Origin: Apostichopus japonicus | Taxonomy: Eukaryota; Echinodermata; Holothuroidea; Aspidochirotida; Stichopodidae | Length of the DNA stretch: 64,000 nt | Assembly: GCF_037975245.1 (NCBI RefSeq) | Contig: NC_092577.1 | Span: 6,107,001-6,171,000, forward strand | Reading direction: 5' to 3' | In this document: one piece after another, positions 40,585-52,661 of the stretch | Numbering within the stretch: the stretch's first letter is position 1 | Layout: each line of letters opens with the position of its first letter | Made by a program: the position numbers and the translations under genes | The notes under the pieces: model-generated | What the model was told of the DNA's origin: nothing | Seen by the model: the letters and a program-made list of their open reading frames with translations, nothing else | Databases searched by the model: none

Positions 40585-40676
40585 GTAAATGTGGATTAAT
40601 CAGTTTTGAGACAATCTTTGGAGGTCACATGATGCGGATCTTGCACAGAATGGTTTACAATATGCTGATGGTAATG
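40585..40676 (+). CDS. Candidate exon, unknown nested gene
   Basis: A 92-base segment with acceptor TTATCTCCTCGTTAG and donor GTAAGTG. Read in phase 1 it is open and gives KCGLISFETIFGGHMMRILH then RMVYNMLMVM, ending in phase 0. That phase fits the exon at 42537-42647, and the join would create a hydrophobic stretch. The family is not recognised. It lies inside the predicted NLR intron on the opposite strand. Confidence 0.4.
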
Positions 40677-41710
40677 GTAAGTGTATAAATAGTGTATAGC
40701 AGGACTGGTAAGCTGGGTTGTAGTTATAATTAGATTTGAGTCTGGGTAGAAAGTGACTTTGTTATTGCCTTAACCTGGGGAAACAGTAATTGTTTTGAAT
40801 CTTGCTTGATCAGCAAATTCCCTAAGGGCCAGAGGGAAAGATAAAGGCATCAACCAACATACATACACCATATATTAAGCACCGCATAGCATACATTGTA
40901 ATGCTTACCAATGTGTAAAAGTACACAAAGAGATGTATATATGTTAAGAAGCTGGGTCCACTTCATAAATAGGCAGCAAATAGGCAGTAACATGTATGAC
41001 AGGCTTTTAAACAATAAATTTAGTTCATAAGTTCATGGCCCCGTACTATCAAATAGAGTCACTTAAAACAAAACAAGACCCATATCCACGCTAAGTTAGA
41101 ACACTTCTAAAGTCTGGTTTATATTATGAGGAGAACTATCCTTACTGTTATATTTCAGTTACAAACTAAAGAATGAATTGTCACAAGTAGTTAAACTTGA
41201 CCAAACCTTTAGTACACAATACATAGTAAGGCTTCCATTGGCCCAGTAGTTACGTTAGATATACCTTCTAACTTGAGTTACCATCAACTTCAATATCCCA
41301 AGACTAAAGTATGCTACTTGAATAGGGTTAGTTTTATTGAAGGTAGCCTGTAAGCTCCTCCCAGTATTAGGAGTACCTACGTGATATTAGTTCCTTTTGA
41401 TATAAACCCACGATTTGCCAAGGCTAAGACATTTATAAAAAAATTAATATGTGACATACGTCTCCATCATTCTGTTTTAATGGAGACATGTATTGAGTTT
41501 GTTACTATATATAATGTAAAAGTGAACAACACCCTGCACAACTGCCTCAGCAAGTGAACCAGTGATGTTGTTGCTATGATCACACTGTCTGAAGCTTATG
41601 TGTTTCCACTTGCTATATGTCACAATTAAGTCTTTGTTTAATAAAATGCAGAGTGACTAACAGGAACCATTTCTCCTTTTCCATCCTTACCGTTCCTACC
41701 CTTCCCATCT

Positions 41711-41868
41711 CAGTACTTCCAAAACCCAAGAAAATGTATGTCAAATTTAAATCTGAAGATAATCAAGTTTTTATGCCATTTGTCAATGAGCTATATACTA
41801 AGGGATTACAAGTAGAAGTATTTGGTTGTTGTACTGTAATGTGTGCATATGTTGCTGTCAGTCAGTAA
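41711..41868 (+). CDS. Candidate coding segment, unknown
   Basis: Follows a strong pyrimidine tract and AG (CTACCCTTCCCATCTCAG). The frame gives PKPKKMYVKFKSEDNQVF, then MPFVNELYTKGLQVEVFG, which looks protein-like, before a TAA at 41866. Its phase does not fit simply between the exons at 40585 and 42537, so it may be an alternative terminal exon, another gene or chance. Confidence 0.3.
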
Positions 41869-42536
41869 TACAAGACATGCAGATAGCTTTTGGACTCTAT
41901 GCATGTCCTCAGAGTAAAAACCAAAGTAATTCAGATTTCCATTCTTACCCATTGTTTAATAGTGTTGATAGATTCTCTTAATGTGTTTTGTCTAAAGATG
42001 TACATTATTTGCACTTCAGCTATAGTACTGGCCATTCAAGAGATATTTCCATCAAATTCAAGCACATGTGCTTTCTACATCTATTTTCTGTTGCAGATAG
42101 CTCACAAATTTGGTAGAAAACTTCCAGTAATTGTTAAAAGTTGTTTTATTGGCGGTGGAAGGGGGGGGGCTTCAAAACTCTTCGGATGTAACATCAGTTA
42201 CAACTACAACTGTTTTAAATAACTAGTTGTATTGATTAGCACAGATGCTAAACATATTCTTGAAAAACAGCTGAGGTGCTTTGAATAATTATATTAGTTA
42301 TGTGCTGTTAGCTATGTCATTCCAACAAACCCAAATATAAAAACAGAAATAGAAAACAATGTATATCCTGCCCTTACAATAAAGCTATGCAAAATATTCA
42401 TATATACTTATTAATAAGACACAAGGAAAGACATTGATGTCTGTTACAAAAATGATCACAGACATGATTAATTTTCACCTTGATGAATCTTGTAAATGGA
42501 AAGTTGAATTATTTTGTATTTTTTCTTAACCTCCAG

Positions 42537-42647
42537 GTGATACAGCTTTGTACATTTCTTCTGTACATTTCCTCCAAGAAAGTGAACGAAAAAGTTAAGT
42601 GGGAACACATCACTGCCGACATAACTTCCTTTGTGAATGTGAGTCTG
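42537..42647 (+). CDS. Candidate exon, unknown nested gene
   Basis: A 111-base segment in phase 0 with acceptor TTTTTCTTAACCTCCAG and donor GTGAGTC. It reads VIQLCTFLLYISSKKVNEKV then KWEHITADITSFVNVSL, a hydrophobic stretch followed by a polar one. An alternative donor lies nine bases earlier at AAT|GTGAGT. Joined to the exon at 40585-40676 it would place one membrane-spanning helix. The family is not recognised. Confidence 0.4.
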
Positions 42648-44434
42648 GTGAGTCTTTTCATAATAATTTCTAAACAGTCACTTTGTGAAATGATCATGGG
42701 TTGTATTGGATGCATTTGATTAAGTCTACAGGCCACATGCAGGTGAAGGAAGCTTGCATTATTAGTTCTATAAATAACATCAACTGCCCTTTTTAAGATT
42801 CCACTTATTTAATTGTGTAGAGCTACAGTAACAAACTTAACTAAACACAATTACTTTATTGTAGTATGTAGTAGTGGATGGAAGATTTCTCAAAAGTGGA
42901 GACAGCTACTGATAGATACAATACATAAATTAACAGTTCATAAGTAACCTTCAACTTCTGTAGAAAATAATTATTGCCGACATGTCAGGCAAGCTAAGTT
43001 GTTGTTGTATGTACCTTGGTCTGATCATGGATGTGTTTGAAATTAAAAAACTTAAAATATCAAATCTTAGAAGTTATATGTGCATTGCCACCTGTAATCT
43101 TGGTATTGTTTTGACCCTTTAATACAATAAATCAGATGAGAGCGAATGAATAAGGGATTCTCCAGGCATCTGCTATCAGCAATTCCTATATAGTTAGATC
43201 TTACACCCCCATATAACTAGTATTTCCAGTAGTGATGGCTTTTAGATAACTTTGAATATGCATGAAGCCATGGGGTGAATCCACCCAGTTAGGACATTTT
43301 TTTCTATACTGTGGTCTAACTTCAGAGCACTCATATTGCCAGTATGAGATGTATGAATATCATGTTTCAATCAGATCAAGGTTAGGAACTGTTTGTACTG
43401 ACAATACTAGTGCTCAGAAAGCATGATGTTGGAGTATAGTTTAGAGAGGTAGTAGCATTAGGAAATTGTCCCAACTGTCTAGGTGCCATGTTCAATGCTA
43501 TCCTAGTTGACATTTGACTCATTTAACTCTTTCCAGTGCTTGCAGATTGTTTTTCCAAATTGCACTAATTTAATGTTGTATACATTGGCATAATGTATAG
43601 TTGTATTCCACAGATGAAGTTGTAATGATGATCGACCCATCCCTAGAATGAATGTAGGTCAAATTTCATGCTCTCCCTATCCTCTTCCCCCTCCCTTCCC
43701 CTCCCCCAACAAACATCAAATCTAGACAAAGGGTACTGCAGGGTTTCAACCATGTATTATGTATTATTCGTGGGGACTTTAATCGCCAGAATAACGTATT
43801 ATTTAACTTTTGCGTGATTGCACTATTACACGTTATTACCTTTTTGCATCAATTAACATTTAAAGTTTAAAATAAGAAACATCCTCGTTTTTCGTCGAAT
43901 GTGTTTTAAGATTAAGAAAGTTGTCTGGGTTGGACAGAATCATTATTTAACTATTTGTGGCCTTGTTTGATCCCTTTTTCACCCTATATTTCGTAAATTA
44001 CGTTATGATTGGTGAAATTGGAAGCGAAACTTAACATGCAGAAACCTGTAAAATAGGTCAAATAACTGCATGAATTAGAACACTCAGTGCTTCAAATACG
44101 ATGTTTTTCTTATCATTTCAAACTAACGATCTGTCATTTACTAAGTGGCAACGCTCTGCTGGTAAAAGGAAGTATTTGGTCTTCTTGTTAATGTTATGTT
44201 GGTATTTCTTTTAACTGTACTATACAATATACATTCAACACATATTTCCACCATGATTCCATCACGTGAAGAGAGCATGAAAGATGCTATCAGGAATCTT
44301 ACTTTGAGTTTTCATTTGTCAGAGCGTGTTTACTCTAATTGAATTTGTGTCACAGCTACACTGGAATTCAGGTAATATGTCTATCAACTCAATCTATAAA
44401 ACGTGTAAAATATTAATTTATTATTAATACTTAC
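42648..44434. other. Non-coding within the intron
   Basis: No supported gene in about 1.8 kb up to the NACHT exon donor. Confidence 0.4.
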
Positions 44435-45957
44435 GTCATATCTGGCACCAATCTCCAGTAGCTGAATGGTAGATCTCTGTAGTAGTCTACTGTATGAATC
44501 TCCATTGATGTAAACCTGACTTGAACACAGATCCCTGACGGTGTCCTTGATTCCATCTACCTCACCAGTTTGTTCCAGGATGCAGAGGATGGCAAACTTA
44601 TCACCGTCTTCCCTGTTCTTCAAGTATTCTATTATTCTCTTCCCAACTGCTGGGCTTATCCCACAGGTGAATCTATAGAGGTACTGAAGATTAAATGGAT
44701 CCACTTTATCAAGAACATTTTTCAGCTCAGATGCATTTCTTGTAGCAGCTACAACTTCTACCAGTGTAAAACACGCAAACCATTCACAGAATAGTTGATG
44801 ATAGAACCTTAAGTCAGTCCTTGTCTGTATGTCTGTGGTAGAAGTCTGTTCGTTTGTCTCAGCAAAAACTTCTTCCTCTACCAAGATACCAACTGCAATA
44901 TAATGTTGACAAAACCCTTGACCTAGTCGTGTACAGAGTCCATCCTTACGCCATGATAACTGTTGGTTTTCACCGCAGAGACCTTCAAATGCTACTTTAC
45001 TCAGTTCGTCGTGTTCCATTTCATGTTCGCTCATGTGTTCCTTTGCGTGTTGGTCCAGTGATTTGTTTCTCATGTGACTATGGAAACATTTAATCATGTA
45101 GCGAAAGAAACCGGTAACTGATTTAAATTTCTGAAAATGTGTCTTTTCGTGGGTCATGTGAGAAAACATTACAAATAAAAGAGGCACTTGACAAAGGTCA
45201 TCCAAAATCGGGTTTGCTTTCAAATTGCGCTTAATTTTAGCAACGCTTTCTTCGTCTTCCCCAGTAACAGCCTTGCGAATGTACTGGTCACGTGCTTTTT
45301 CGTCAAAGCCAACTAACCTAACATATTTTGTGTTTGATTTGTCATAGTCCTTCGGCAGGTATCTGGTAGTCAGCGTGACGTCAATATTCCCAAACAGATT
45401 CCTCGTAATGATACGTCCAACGTCACTTCCGGTAGCTCCGTCCCTATCAGGAAACTCGTCATACCCGTCCAGGAGTACCTTAACAGAAGAACAGCTTTCA
45501 ATGATATTTTTAATATCAGAAGATTTGATACGGGGATCGTTTGGTGCTAAGAACAGTTTAATTGCTTGATAGATAGATATCTTGCTGTTCAGCTGCCTCA
45601 ACCGGAGAAGAATTAGAATCTCTACGTCTTTAAAAGGTGAATCCTTTACACCGTTGCACCAATCATAGGCGAGTTGTAGGGTCACTGTTGACTTACCATA
45701 CCCGGGTTCTGCTTCTATGATGCGCCGTTTGGCTATCATTCGAGTGTCTGTGAATATATCTTTGTACGAGTCCACACGTACCCATGTTCCTTTTTTCTCC
45801 TTCGTCGCTCCTTTTACTATGCAGATCTCTGTACCGCCCTCAACAAATACCTTGTCAACACAATATAGTCTGTCCTTGATGTACGGTATGGGCTGGATTG
45901 CGTCATATTGTAGTTTATACCTGCTCTTCAGAGAACTGATGAGTATGGCTTTTTTGT
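44435..45957 (-). CDS. NLR gene, NACHT ATPase exon
   Basis: A single 1,523-base exon on the minus strand, with acceptor TTTATTTTCAG and donor GTAAGTATT, phase 1 to phase 0. It encodes 507 full codons of an NLR receptor core. In predicted-protein numbering there is a pre-NACHT segment (QPIPYIKDRLYCVDKVFVEG, about 32-51), then Walker A EPGYGKST (about 94-101), Walker B VKVLLDGYDEF (about 169-179) and a sensor-like DVTLTTRYLP (about 203-212). A winged-helix/helical region follows with HQLFCEWFACFTLVE. NACHT domains bind and hydrolyse ATP to drive receptor oligomerisation in the cytosol after danger sensing. No stop or frameshift is seen in the exon. The presence of intact Walker motifs and matched splice phases argues for a functional gene. 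Confidence 0.9.
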
Positions 45958-48902
45958 CTGAAAATAAAGGCAAAATTTGATATGTAAACATTACGTTTTG
46001 GTCAATAAAATTGGGGCGTGTCAGTGCTTATATATAAACTGGAAACAATTATGGCTGGCAATCTGTTTGAAATCGCTGTGAACGACAAAATATACAAGTT
46101 AAATTGGAGTTATATGCAATTGTATATCGCCTTATATGCGTTCATATCTACATATAACAATTCCAATCGGTTAGGTCAATTTAATCAGGTAGAAACAAAA
46201 CAATGAAAACAATAACAAAAATCACGTTGGACTCTCGATCATACACTGTAGGAGTAATTACAATGCTGATGTTTAAATCCTTATCAATGTTTATTTTAAA
46301 CATCAGCTTCCTTATGCTTAAGTTACTAATACAAAACTATGTAATTACAAAATACCTTGCAATGTAAGGCGCTCCATCGATTATGACGTCACAACAACTT
46401 TCGTGACTGGTTGGCGGGATAAACTTGGGTCTTCACTTTTCTTTTCCGTTGAGTGATATTATCCATGATTATCTTTCAAAGCGATGATCTGTTGAATATA
46501 TATTGATACATAATGCATGGTTCAAACTAACTTAAGAAAATTATCATTAATTAATGTTTAATTCTATAAGTCAACAGAACCAGTCACTTAACCACAAGTC
46601 TCTGGCTTGACAAAGATTGCTTAAAGTTTAACATCTCCTTATCTTTTATTTACTGTTTATCGTTCACAAAACATCGACCTTTGAAGTAATCTAATATTAA
46701 CCCGCCCTGAAAAAAATTCAACTTTCTGTTTTGTTATCAACATTCGTGATCTCCTTTAAGAATATCACCTGTAGGTTTTCAGTCTAGATGGTGAGCTTCG
46801 GAATTATTGCGAGGCTCTCTCATAATCGTAGATACAACGGTTATTCATTTGCATGTTAAAGAATCTGATTGAGTTAATTTTTATTATTTTATCGATGATA
46901 ATCGATAGTGACATCAGTTAAAAACGTACGTCATACGTTTGACTATAGTCAAGGTTCATTGTAAGAATGGGGTTTAAATCTTTTTTCTTTTTAAACATTT
47001 TCCAATTTGGTCTTTAATGTGTACAATGCAACAATACGAAGCGCGCACGTGACGAAATATTAACGTTGATGATCAAATCAAATTCAGTGATTCTTCCTTC
47101 AGTAATCTTTATTTGATGAAATTTGAGAACAAGATGACACACTGTTATCAGTACACATTCGTGTGCATAGTATTAGCCTACCAGGATAAAATTGTTAGCC
47201 TAAGTTAAATTGCTGCGGCACGACTGAGACTCGGGCAGAGGAAAAGAATAGTAACAGTTCTTTTATAAGCTATATTAGTTTGAATCTCACATGATTTATA
47301 TTTTTTCTAATAATTTTAGTAAAATAACCTTTACCATGCATCGTTCTGGTCATCCTAATAAAGCAAAAATATCAAACACGTGCTTGCTATCAAATAAAAC
47401 AGAAAAAATCTTAAAAATCAGTTAATTTCTTAAACTTAATCTGCTTATTCTTTTGTTTGAATATTCTTCCTAATTATCAGGAAGTTTTGTAGAGTTTAAG
47501 AATACTGTAATGTTTCACCGGAATTTTACTGCCAAGAACCACATTCCCACCGGGTAAGCCTATATGAACTTATCCAATGTTCTCTATAAACTTACCACAT
47601 ATATGCCTAACTTATACCATTTTCCATAAACTTCCCACTAGATTTATCTGAGTAAAACTGATCCTATGGTCCATATTCATCCCACATGATTTACTCCATG
47701 TTCCGAACGGATAGAAAGTAAGACAAATGCATCTCTCTCATGCATATAATTGCAAGCTGAAAATAGCCTATACCTTGAGGAATCTATTTAATGATTTCCA
47801 TCCCGATTCATTCATTTAAGTTGGACCTAAGCCTAAAGGCGCAACCCCTGCTATAAAAGTATTACAATTCTCCATTTCTGTTTCGATAGGACTCACTGTT
47901 AGTATATTTATGATCTGGTCTGACAGTAATTAAGTAAAAGGATAGCACATGTTCAATTGGAAGAGATATGATGTAGCTGCATTAATGAATAAATATCCAA
48001 GGATTAACATAATAAGAGTTTGACGAACATGAGCTTAAAATTCTTCCCTTCCCTTCACATTAATTAAATATTTAAATCGATATTGAAATATGATCATACA
48101 GACATGGATTATAATTCTCATACATTCAAATTGCTTAGAAGTGTATATATAGTAATATGTTGTCATACATTTAACATAGCCTGTGTTATTTATGACGTTT
48201 TTAGTATATCGGTACATGGCATTTGTTATGTATGACGTGTTTAGTATATTAGTACATAGCCTGTGTTATTAATGACGTTTTTAGTGTATCAGTACATAGC
48301 CTGTGTTATTTATGACGTGTTTAGTATATCAGTATATAGCCTGTGTTATTTATGACGTGTTTAGTATATCAGTACATAGCTTGTGTTTTTAATGACGTGT
48401 TTAGTATATCAGTACATAGCCTGTGTTATTTATGACGTATTTACTATATCAATACATATATCCTGTGTTATTTATGACGTGTTTAGTATATCAGTACATA
48501 GCTTGTGTTATTAATGACGTATTTACTATATCAATACATATATCCTGTGTTATTTATGACGTGTTTAGTATATCAGTACATAGGTTGTGTTATTAATGAC
48601 GTATTTACTATATCAATACATATATCCTGTGTTATTAATGACGTGTTTAGTATATCTACATAGCTTGTGTTATTAATGACGTATTTACTATATCAATACA
48701 TATATCCTGTGTTATTTATGACGTGTTTAGTATATCAGTACATAGCTTGTGTTATTAATACCGTGTTTAGTATATCAATACATATACTGTGTTATGACGT
48801 GATTAGTATATTAGTACATAGCCTGTCTAATGAATGAAGTGTTAAGTATATCAGTACATATATATAGCTTCACACCATTACTGTCTCCTGTGCGTTACTT
48901 AC
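45958..48902 (-). other. NLR intron 1
   Basis: About 2.9 kb between the start exon and the NACHT exon, bounded by GTAAGTAAC and TTTTCAG on the minus strand. It is AT-rich, and its first 700 bases are a 40-bp tandem array. No other gene is seen. Confidence 0.55.
48170..48870. repeat. 40-bp minisatellite with TGACG in nearly every unit
   Basis: About 16-17 units close to CCTGTGTTATTTATGACGTG followed by TTTAGTATATCAGTACATAG. TGACG lies 40 bases apart at 48193, 48233, 48273, 48313 and so on. From about 48430 the units alternate between two types, giving an 82-84 base higher-order repeat. The array begins about 30 bases inside intron 1 of the predicted NLR gene. TGACGT is a half-site for CREB/ATF-type factors, so a regulatory role is possible but unproven. 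Confidence 0.85.
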
Positions 48903-48933
48903 CAGCACGATCATCGCTTTTGAGGTTTATCAT
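48903..48933 (-). CDS. NLR gene, predicted start exon
   Basis: On the minus strand, ATG at 48933-48931 opens MINLKSDDRA plus one base, then the donor GTAAGTAAC. The final G joins AC from the NACHT exon to make aspartate, so the phase fits exactly and the protein runs MINLKSDDRAD-KKAIL. An in-frame TAA lies 15-13 bases upstream of the ATG, so translation from further 5' in this exon is unlikely. If correct, the receptor has no CARD, death or other N-terminal effector domain. An alternative upstream exon could replace this one. Confidence 0.55.
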
Positions 48934-49863
48934 CCAGAGTAAAAGTTAAGTCTAGAATCCTTTAATACTTTAATAACAAATGAAAATCACGAAAGAAGAA
49001 CATATGGAAACAGGAATGAAGAACATCCAATTGACAAGATGGCGTCGTGTAGGTCATGTGACGTTCTAACGTACGAACCTGAATGCTTAATAGATATCAG
49101 TAGGAATCAGTCTATAGTTGTAACTGGTTTCAAAGTTTGTTGTTAATAATTCACAGGATCAAAGACTTTATCTGATAATACAATTCATATCTGATATATT
49201 ATCCCTTGCTGTGTTTATTCTGTCATATCAGACGTTCTAAAGTACCTGCTGTACGTATATGCATTGTTCTCAGTTACGTCTATTAATACAAACCATTGTA
49301 AGTTTCCAATGTAGTTTGTCCTATGTGCGTAATATGCCTGAAAAGTACGCAAACTGTGTAGATGAAACTACAAGCGGCGATGACCAACTCTGATGAATTT
49401 GTCTTGTCAAGAAATCTACAGATTCGTTTACGAAAATGAAAACAACGTAAAAACCACTGTTCGTAACACAATATAAAAAAGGAAAGAAATTATACACAAT
49501 TTGACAAAAAAAGTGTGTAGATATAATGAGCTATAGAGCGGGATTCTAACACGTAAGATACCATTGCAAGGGTCTGTGATTAGAGTCCCGTTCTAGAAAC
49601 AAATAATATTTTGCTCTCTTCACATTGATCGTCCGGGTAAGTTCTCCGTTGTTGATTAACTAGTAAGATAGGATTTTAATGAACGGAAGAACAAAGTTAT
49701 AGTTTAAGTCATCAACAATTACTGTAATGAACAGGTTAGATGTTAGAAATCTGAGAATATCATTTTGCTTTCATTCAAAGAACTTTATATGCTTCAGTTA
49801 GTCGACAATATGGTGCATTAGCGCAATGGCGTTCACAGGATATCAAAGGTGTGTGGGGGAAGG
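48934..49863. other. NLR 5' flank, no gene seen
   Basis: This would contain the promoter of the NLR gene. I saw no convincing TATA box or other site. Confidence 0.4.
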
Positions 49864-49871
49864 GGGAGCTG

Positions 49872-50142
49872 CAGGGGCTTAGCGAGGAATTTGTCAAGGG
49901 AGGGGCGAAGCTTGTAAGCAAACTATCTAAGCTTAGCGCCACTTGTTGGCGCGTAGCGTACAAGAAAATGTTTGCCAAAAATGCCTCCCAGATCGTTGGA
50001 TATGGCACTTCCCAGACCTTGTAAGTTGCATCTAAGCATTTTCTATATTGAAATTACTAGCGATATCATAAAAAAAATACAAAAATGATATGCTCAGGGG
50101 GGGAGGGGGCGGTCCCCCCGACTCCCCCTGGCTACCCGCCTG
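49872..50142. mobile_element. hAT-type MITE, copy 2
   Basis: A 271-bp element running from CAGGGGCTTAGCGAGG to TGGCTACCCGCCTG, which are imperfect inverted repeats. Near-identical 8-bp duplications flank it (gggagctg at 49864-49871, aggagctg at 50143-50150). It has the ACTATCTAAG, GGCGCGTAGCGTACAAG and CCCAGATCGTTGGATATGG blocks of the family and G/C-rich right subterminal sequence. No coding sequence. Confidence 0.75.
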
Positions 50143-50499
50143 AGGAGCTGGGTATCAATTACTCTCTACTGTTTAAGGTATTGGAGCCTGAACTTTTGTG
50201 AAAGGTCCAGAGGCGGATGAAGGACTTTATAGAGCAGGGGGACTGAACTGGATTATTGAACCGGCTGCTATATGAGATGGGAGTCTGGAAATCCATGAAC
50301 CGGGAAGATAAGTATTAATTTAGACATAAAATTGTGCACTGTGCATATTTAGACTATAAAGCAGGTCCATATAAGTAACACTCAACACAATGTTTACTAA
50401 TAAATGATAACATAATAGAAATGGTGATGATACAACCGTATCAAGGGTCCAATTCTCACCAGGATGATTGCAACAATCCACCGAGTGAATCGTTTCCCC

Positions 50500-50640
50500 A
50501 ACGACTGACGATCGGAGATGTAACCATGACCCACATGAACTCACCTACACCCTTGCGCCCGACTGACGATCCGAGGTGGGGCCATAGCCCACATCCCCTG
50601 ACTGACGATCCGAGATGGGGCTATGTCCCACGTGCCCTCC
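50500..50640 (+). repeat. Short tandem motif, three copies
   Basis: GACTGACGATCSGAGRTG occurs three times (about 50503, 50561 and 50603), each followed by a CCCACRTG-type block. A small imperfect repeat at spacings of 58 and 42 bases. Confidence 0.55.
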
Positions 50641-50949
50641 TCCACCCCCTTGGGCACTCGATTGTATGCGTCGAATGCCAGGTCCGGTCCCAAGGACAAT
50701 GCCGGGCCCCCTCTCTTCACTGGTCACATATAGCCCATCATTTTTAGGGGCCCCATACTTATCCAGGGTGCATACGAATATGATTGCGGGTGTTATGAAT
50801 TCAGCAACTTTCCACATCATTTAGGGTAAGGGAAGGAGAAGAGGGGAGGGGATTGGGACGGGAGGAGAGGAGCAAGGGAGGGGGTAGGGAAGGGAGGAGG
50901 CACGTGTTCCCATTTCTACCACTTGCTACGGTACTATATACATTTACTG

Positions 50950-51135
50950 TACACAACAGTACGTATACAAGCAGCAAACGCGGGTGTACATATATCATTG
51001 ACACAAATGGAGATGTTGTTTTCATTCAAGACGACAAGCCGGTTCCACATAACGCAAGGGAACTTTGCCTAGAAGAGTCAATTACTGAATCAAAGTTAAC
51101 TTGTTCGATGAAATCTTGTGCTATGCAGAGGCAGA
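50950..51135. repeat. Diverged duplication, copy A
   Basis: Matches about 51537-51722 at an offset of 587 bases. Shared blocks include ACTGAATCAAAGTTAACTT, AAATRSAGATGTTGT and AAGACGACA. Copy A has an open frame of about 60 codons (DTNGDVVFIQDDKPVPHNAR) that is broken in copy B. It may be a decayed coding segment or chance. Confidence 0.5.
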
Positions 51136-51153
51136 TCACGGCGTACTATAAAC

Positions 51154-51157
<4 letters not shown>

Positions 51158-51186
<29 letters not shown>
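51158..51186. repeat. TA microsatellite
   Basis: About 14 TA units between the two duplicated segments. Confidence 0.95.
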
Positions 51187-51188
<2 letters not shown>

Positions 51189-51536
51189 TCATTCAGATTC
51201 CCATCATCATAGGATTAATCCACAAGTTCTCATTGGCTCATTCATTTTCCCGTTATCATGAGCTTTATCCACGTGTTCTTATTGGCTTATTCAGATTCTT
51301 TCGTAATTATCGATTCTTCATGATTTTCATAAACAAATATAGGCTATTAGCTTGACTAGCGGAGGTCCATTTCAAATAGTGAGGCAAAAGATGAGTTTTC
51401 CAATCTATCAAATTGCTCTTCAAGGTATATTTATAATAATACAGCTATGTAAGGCTCATATAGGTAAAGAAACAGCATATTTCACTGCTTATTGTGGCTA
51501 CGGTCCTGTATATATTAACGATGTAACATATTTACA

Positions 51537-51722
51537 AGTACATACTAGTACGTTAGGATAGGTATATACAGGTATATCAGATCTCAGAGACCCAAATACA
51601 GATGTTGTGTTTTAATTGAAGACGACACGCTAGTGTCTTAAGACGCACGGAACGTTTACTAAAAGTATTACTGAATCAAAGTTAACTTCTTCGGATAAAT
51701 CTCGTTTTATGCTTAGTATGAC
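51537..51722. repeat. Diverged duplication, copy B
   Basis: Partner of 50950-51135 in the same orientation. The frame seen in copy A is interrupted here. Confidence 0.5.
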
Positions 51723-52439
51723 TGACTAATGAGGTAAACCTTGATCTGTGGCAGAATACGCCGTGCTATTAACAGTAGCCTATCCAGAATCGATACATAT
51801 GTATATCATCCCTAATTTTCTTTTGTTAGTTACTTTTTTTGTCCAACCTTCTCGTCTCGTCCCTCGATTTTTTTTTTGGGGGGGGGGTGGGTGGGGAGAG
51901 ACTTCTCTTTGCCTACACTCCTCTTCCCCCACCCTTTTAGCTACTGGAAGGAATGGAATTACTCCGAAATGTATTATGATCTCTGCTGGGAATCCTGGGA
52001 CCTAAGCTGAGACATTTTTACTTTTAAGATAATAAATTTTCTCTGACATTCTTGTTTTTCGAAAACATTATTTTTCCGAGAGAAATTCATCCTCATAAGG
52101 GGTGCAGGAGAATATTATTTTGAGTTATTCTTGCTATATGTATAATGCTTTGATTTACAAGGGGATCAAGGTGGGACCCTTGTGTACGACCATGTCTGAA
52201 TGAGTGTATCAATCACAGATTAGTGGCTTAAAATGGGCTCAGATAGATACTGTGCCAAAGAGGGAAATGTTTAGAATGGAATAGTTGAAAGTAATTTTAA
52301 TTATTGGACATGGATGACCATTATTTCAGTTTCATAGCAAATTAATAGACAATTGCACCTTCATGGTAATCACCAATAATTGATAAATAAAGAAACAGCT
52401 TTGAAATGTTCCATTCTTCATCATAGGCTTAGGAGCCTC

Positions 52440-52530
52440 ATTTGAGTTGGGGGGTGGGAGGGGGGGCTGTAACGACTTGCCCGAAAAATGTAACCAAATT
52501 TTTTTGGCGCGCTCCGCGCGCGTTCCACAG
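52440..52530. mobile_element. MITE fragment
   Basis: GGGGGGCTGTAACGACTTGC followed by CGAAAAATGTAACCAAA resembles the left interior of the MITE at 61761-62190 (GGGGTTGTAACGATTTACC, then TGAAAATGTAATCAA). Next comes GGCGCGCTCCGCGCGCG. No ends were identified. Confidence 0.4.
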
Positions 52531-52661
52531 GTTACTATGCATATCATATAGGCATTCATCAGTTATTGCATCACATGCCAATAACATAAAATCATTTTCC
52601 GTGTTATTACCCTTCCATATTGGTTATAATTATTGGGGAAGTCCTTACAACAATAATGATA

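Noticed and set aside
44570-45980. Four plus-strand frames opposite the NACHT exon
   Set aside because: Antisense shadows of the NACHT coding exon.
48170-48870. CRISPR-like array
   Set aside because: Units are contiguous 40-bp direct repeats without unique spacers, in a eukaryotic intron. The 36-, 54-, 72- and 85-bp arrays fail for the same reason.
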